Shown: positions 62,171 to 64,000 of the stretch, in pieces | How the letters are laid out: each line of letters starts with the position of its first letter | Position numbering within the stretch: the first letter of the stretch is position 1 | Notes under the pieces: model-generated | The model's database searches: none | Seen by the model: the letters and a program-made list of their open reading frames with translations, nothing else | What the model was told of the DNA's origin: nothing | Made by a program: the position numbers and the translations under genes | Assembly (NCBI RefSeq): GCF_910592395.1 | Contig: NC_088325.1 | Location: forward strand, 5,735,501-5,799,500 | Direction: 5' to 3' | DNA length: 64,000 nt | Origin: Lineus longissimus | Taxonomy: Eukaryota; Nemertea; Pilidiophora; Heteronemertea; Lineidae

Positions 62171-62261
62171 GTGATGACGAACAAACGAGAAAAAGTGCCA
62201 TATTCCCACCATGTGATCACAACACTCTTGTTCATTAGCCTGATTTTAAATTGTGCAAATG
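62171..62261 (+). CDS. Putative first coding exon with signal peptide
   Basis: TTCTTTTTTTAG|GTGATGACG gives an acceptor and AATG|GTAAGG a donor. The ATG at 62,174 encodes 29 residues plus one base, with a short basic start and a hydrophobic core (VITTLLFISLILNCAN), the pattern of a secretory signal peptide. No following exon was found in the remaining 1.7 kb, so the gene would continue to the right. This rests only on splice signals and composition. Confidence 0.45.
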
Positions 62262-62558
62262 GTAAGGTTTTTTCATGATTTCTGTAATGTAAAGACGGTA
62301 ATGTCACATGACCAATACAATAATAGCTTTTTTATGATAAATTTAATCCCATGCCAAGACTCCATCCCTGTTTAGCAAAAAACTATCTCAAAATCACATG
62401 CGATGCCATTAAGGGCAGAAAATCATACCAAACCCTATGTCATTTAATAGTCTTTCGGTTAAACAGGATTACAGCTGATTTCAGACTCGGTAATACATCT
62501 TTATTTAAACGTTTCATTGTGTTGTCAAGGGTGCTGTCCCCACCAGTATAATATTTTT

Positions 62559-62640
62559 AGCTCAGCTGACTAAGTCAGCCGAGCTTGTCAAATAAGTTGT
62601 TCAGTGGCGTCCGTCTGTCCATCCATCCATCCATCCATCC
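62559..62640 (+). repeat. Hairpin plus (TCCA)n, head of a dispersed element
   Basis: AGCTCAGCTGACT pairs with AAGTCAGCCGAGCT (62,559-62,585). A (TCCA)n run follows at 62,617-62,640. This hairpin-plus-microsatellite head is common in dispersed repeats of marine invertebrates. Confidence 0.55.
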
Positions 62641-64000
62641 GTCCGTTAAACCCATGGTGCACATTTTGTAACCGTAAGACCTAGAGACTTCAATTTTGCA
62701 TTTCTGGATACTTCTGGTCAAACTCTACTTTCAAAACAAAATTTGTCGCCATTCGACCTACTTCCTGCGAGCGAGAGTGCATGAAGGAAACTGGCCTATA
62801 TCGGCCTAGGAGCAGCAGAATGAGTCGAAATATGCTCTAATATTAAGATAAAATTCTTTAAAATCTATTTTATTGAGAAAAAGTTCAAAATTTTAACAGG
62901 AGAGGGCGCTACCTGCCTTTTAATTATTTCTGCCGATTCAAATTCCCGCCCGATGACGTCAGCCATCAATGAAGTCTCCTATTTGCCAGTTCTCAAAACA
63001 TGGCAGCTACACAACAAAAGCAGTAGCTCCAGGAATAAATCACTGTTCACTTCAGCTTCGTAATCGATTGTACCCCCCCACTTTATTGTGTTTTGTGTGG
63101 TGTTCCTATTCAATCAACGATGTTAGGCCTTATTATGTTGGTTTTAATTGAGAAGGTGCATTATAAGCGGCGTACGAAATACCGAAGCGGAGACAAAATG
63201 GCGGCATGTTGTTTACGTCATGTGCAATAATCTTGGAGCTCAATGACACTCAAGTACCCAATTTTCTGCATAAAAAGTAGTCTGGTAGGCGATATTATCA
63301 CCAGTTTGTTTCAGTGGTAGTCATAAGGTCTTTAGGGACTACTTTCAGAAATTAGTTCTTGAAAATTTGGCCACATTTCTGTGAAAACGATATCGGAAGT
63401 GCATGCTCTGTTCGCGATGACATCGCCGATGTGTATTTTGAAGTGGAGAATTCCCACAGTATGTGCAGTGAATCGGCATGATTCTGTTCGCCTATTAAGT
63501 TTTAGTTCTACGATTCTTTCATGAGTAAAAAGTAGACATTCTCAGCAATACAATAATGTCACTCCCATAAAAGTTGATTGGAAATTGAGGGAACTACGGC
63601 ATTCTGTTCGGCAACTGGCAGCGCTGAAAAAATACATTGCATACAATACCAAATGGCACATTTTAAAAAGCGCTCATTGGACAACGTAGGGAATCACCAG
63701 AAATGACGTCATCGCTTGTCTAAATAGAAAACTACGGTGGCGCAGTAGAGCACAAGAAAAGGTTTAGCATTAACTTTGTCATGCAAGCTTCAGCAACAAA
63801 ACGATTTCTCATGAATGATTTATTTGATCATCATCAGCTTGTTTCCCCTGATAGATAAAAAAATGATTTACAATTTCCATCAAAGTTTTCTATTTTGTGT
63901 ATAGTCACATGTTATTTAACTGGCAAGGAGCCAAGCAGTTTTGAATATTCGCGGGAAAATACTTCGTACTTGTAAACGAGGCTATGACAATGAGCATCCT
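62641..64000. other. Right end of window, no supported gene
   Basis: It may be the body of the dispersed element beginning at 62,559 and intron of a gene starting at 62,171. No coding evidence. Confidence 0.35.

Overview
The window is genomic DNA of a multicellular animal. It holds one large intron-rich host gene with GT-AG introns, buried among transposable elements of typical metazoan kinds (a Polinton/Maverick, an LTR retrotransposon with an envelope-like gene, pogo/Tigger-type and Harbinger-type DNA transposons, a non-LTR fragment and several MITE families). Recurrent short words such as TAGGCCTAC and the repeat content suggest a marine invertebrate, but I cannot name the phylum. No rRNA, tRNA or CRISPR array was recognised.

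Positions about 700-14,520 are one AT-rich Polinton (Maverick) with about 15 ORFs. A rightward block (799-7377) carries two conserved Polinton proteins of unknown function, a zinc-ribbon protein, an Asn/Gln-rich protein, a small membrane protein and a protein-primed DNA polymerase B cut down to its palm and thumb. A leftward block (7656-10,943) carries a membrane protein, an HNH-like protein and a chromodomain integrase. The packaging ATPase (10,948-11,568) diverges from the integrase with only 4 bp between the start codons. A second leftward block (11,603-14,481) carries a membrane protein, a penton-like minor capsid protein, a small membrane protein and the major capsid protein, which is broken by one in-frame TAA. 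No maturation protease was found and neither terminal inverted repeat could be recognised. The most unusual feature is a family of mini-palindromes (GGAC-NNN-GTCC next to GAGC-NNN-GCTC) sprinkled through this element, both between genes and in frame inside at least seven of its ORFs.

Positions about 14,540-22,559 are a 5'-truncated Ty3/gypsy-class element: a pol ORF (RT, RNase H, integrase, chromodomain), then an envelope-like ORF that ends in a RING-H2 finger instead of a membrane anchor, a 2 kb untranslated region, a polypurine tract and an 883-bp 3' LTR. From 22,953 to 32,291 come a 638-bp tandem duplication, a decayed pogo-type transposase, a MITE, a fragment with two small genes resembling those of virus-like elements (the second split by a nested insertion that contains a Harbinger-type fragment and a large AT-rich fold-back), and a 1,024-bp pogo-type deletion derivative with perfect terminal inverted repeats.

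Positions 45,355 down to 32,889 (minus strand) are the host gene: a type II membrane glycoside hydrolase family 31 alpha-glucosidase with two trefoil domains, of the maltase-glucoamylase/sucrase-isomaltase type. I could place 14 exons. One linking exon near the 3' end was not found, and one splice acceptor lacks AG. Its introns hold decayed extra trefoil exons, a duplicated exon end, a Harbinger-like MITE and a Myb/SANT ORF.

Positions 45,356-64,000 are mostly non-coding: several MITE families in multiple copies, a non-LTR retrotransposon tail, and one probable signal-peptide exon at 62,171-62,261 that may begin another host gene reading out of the window.
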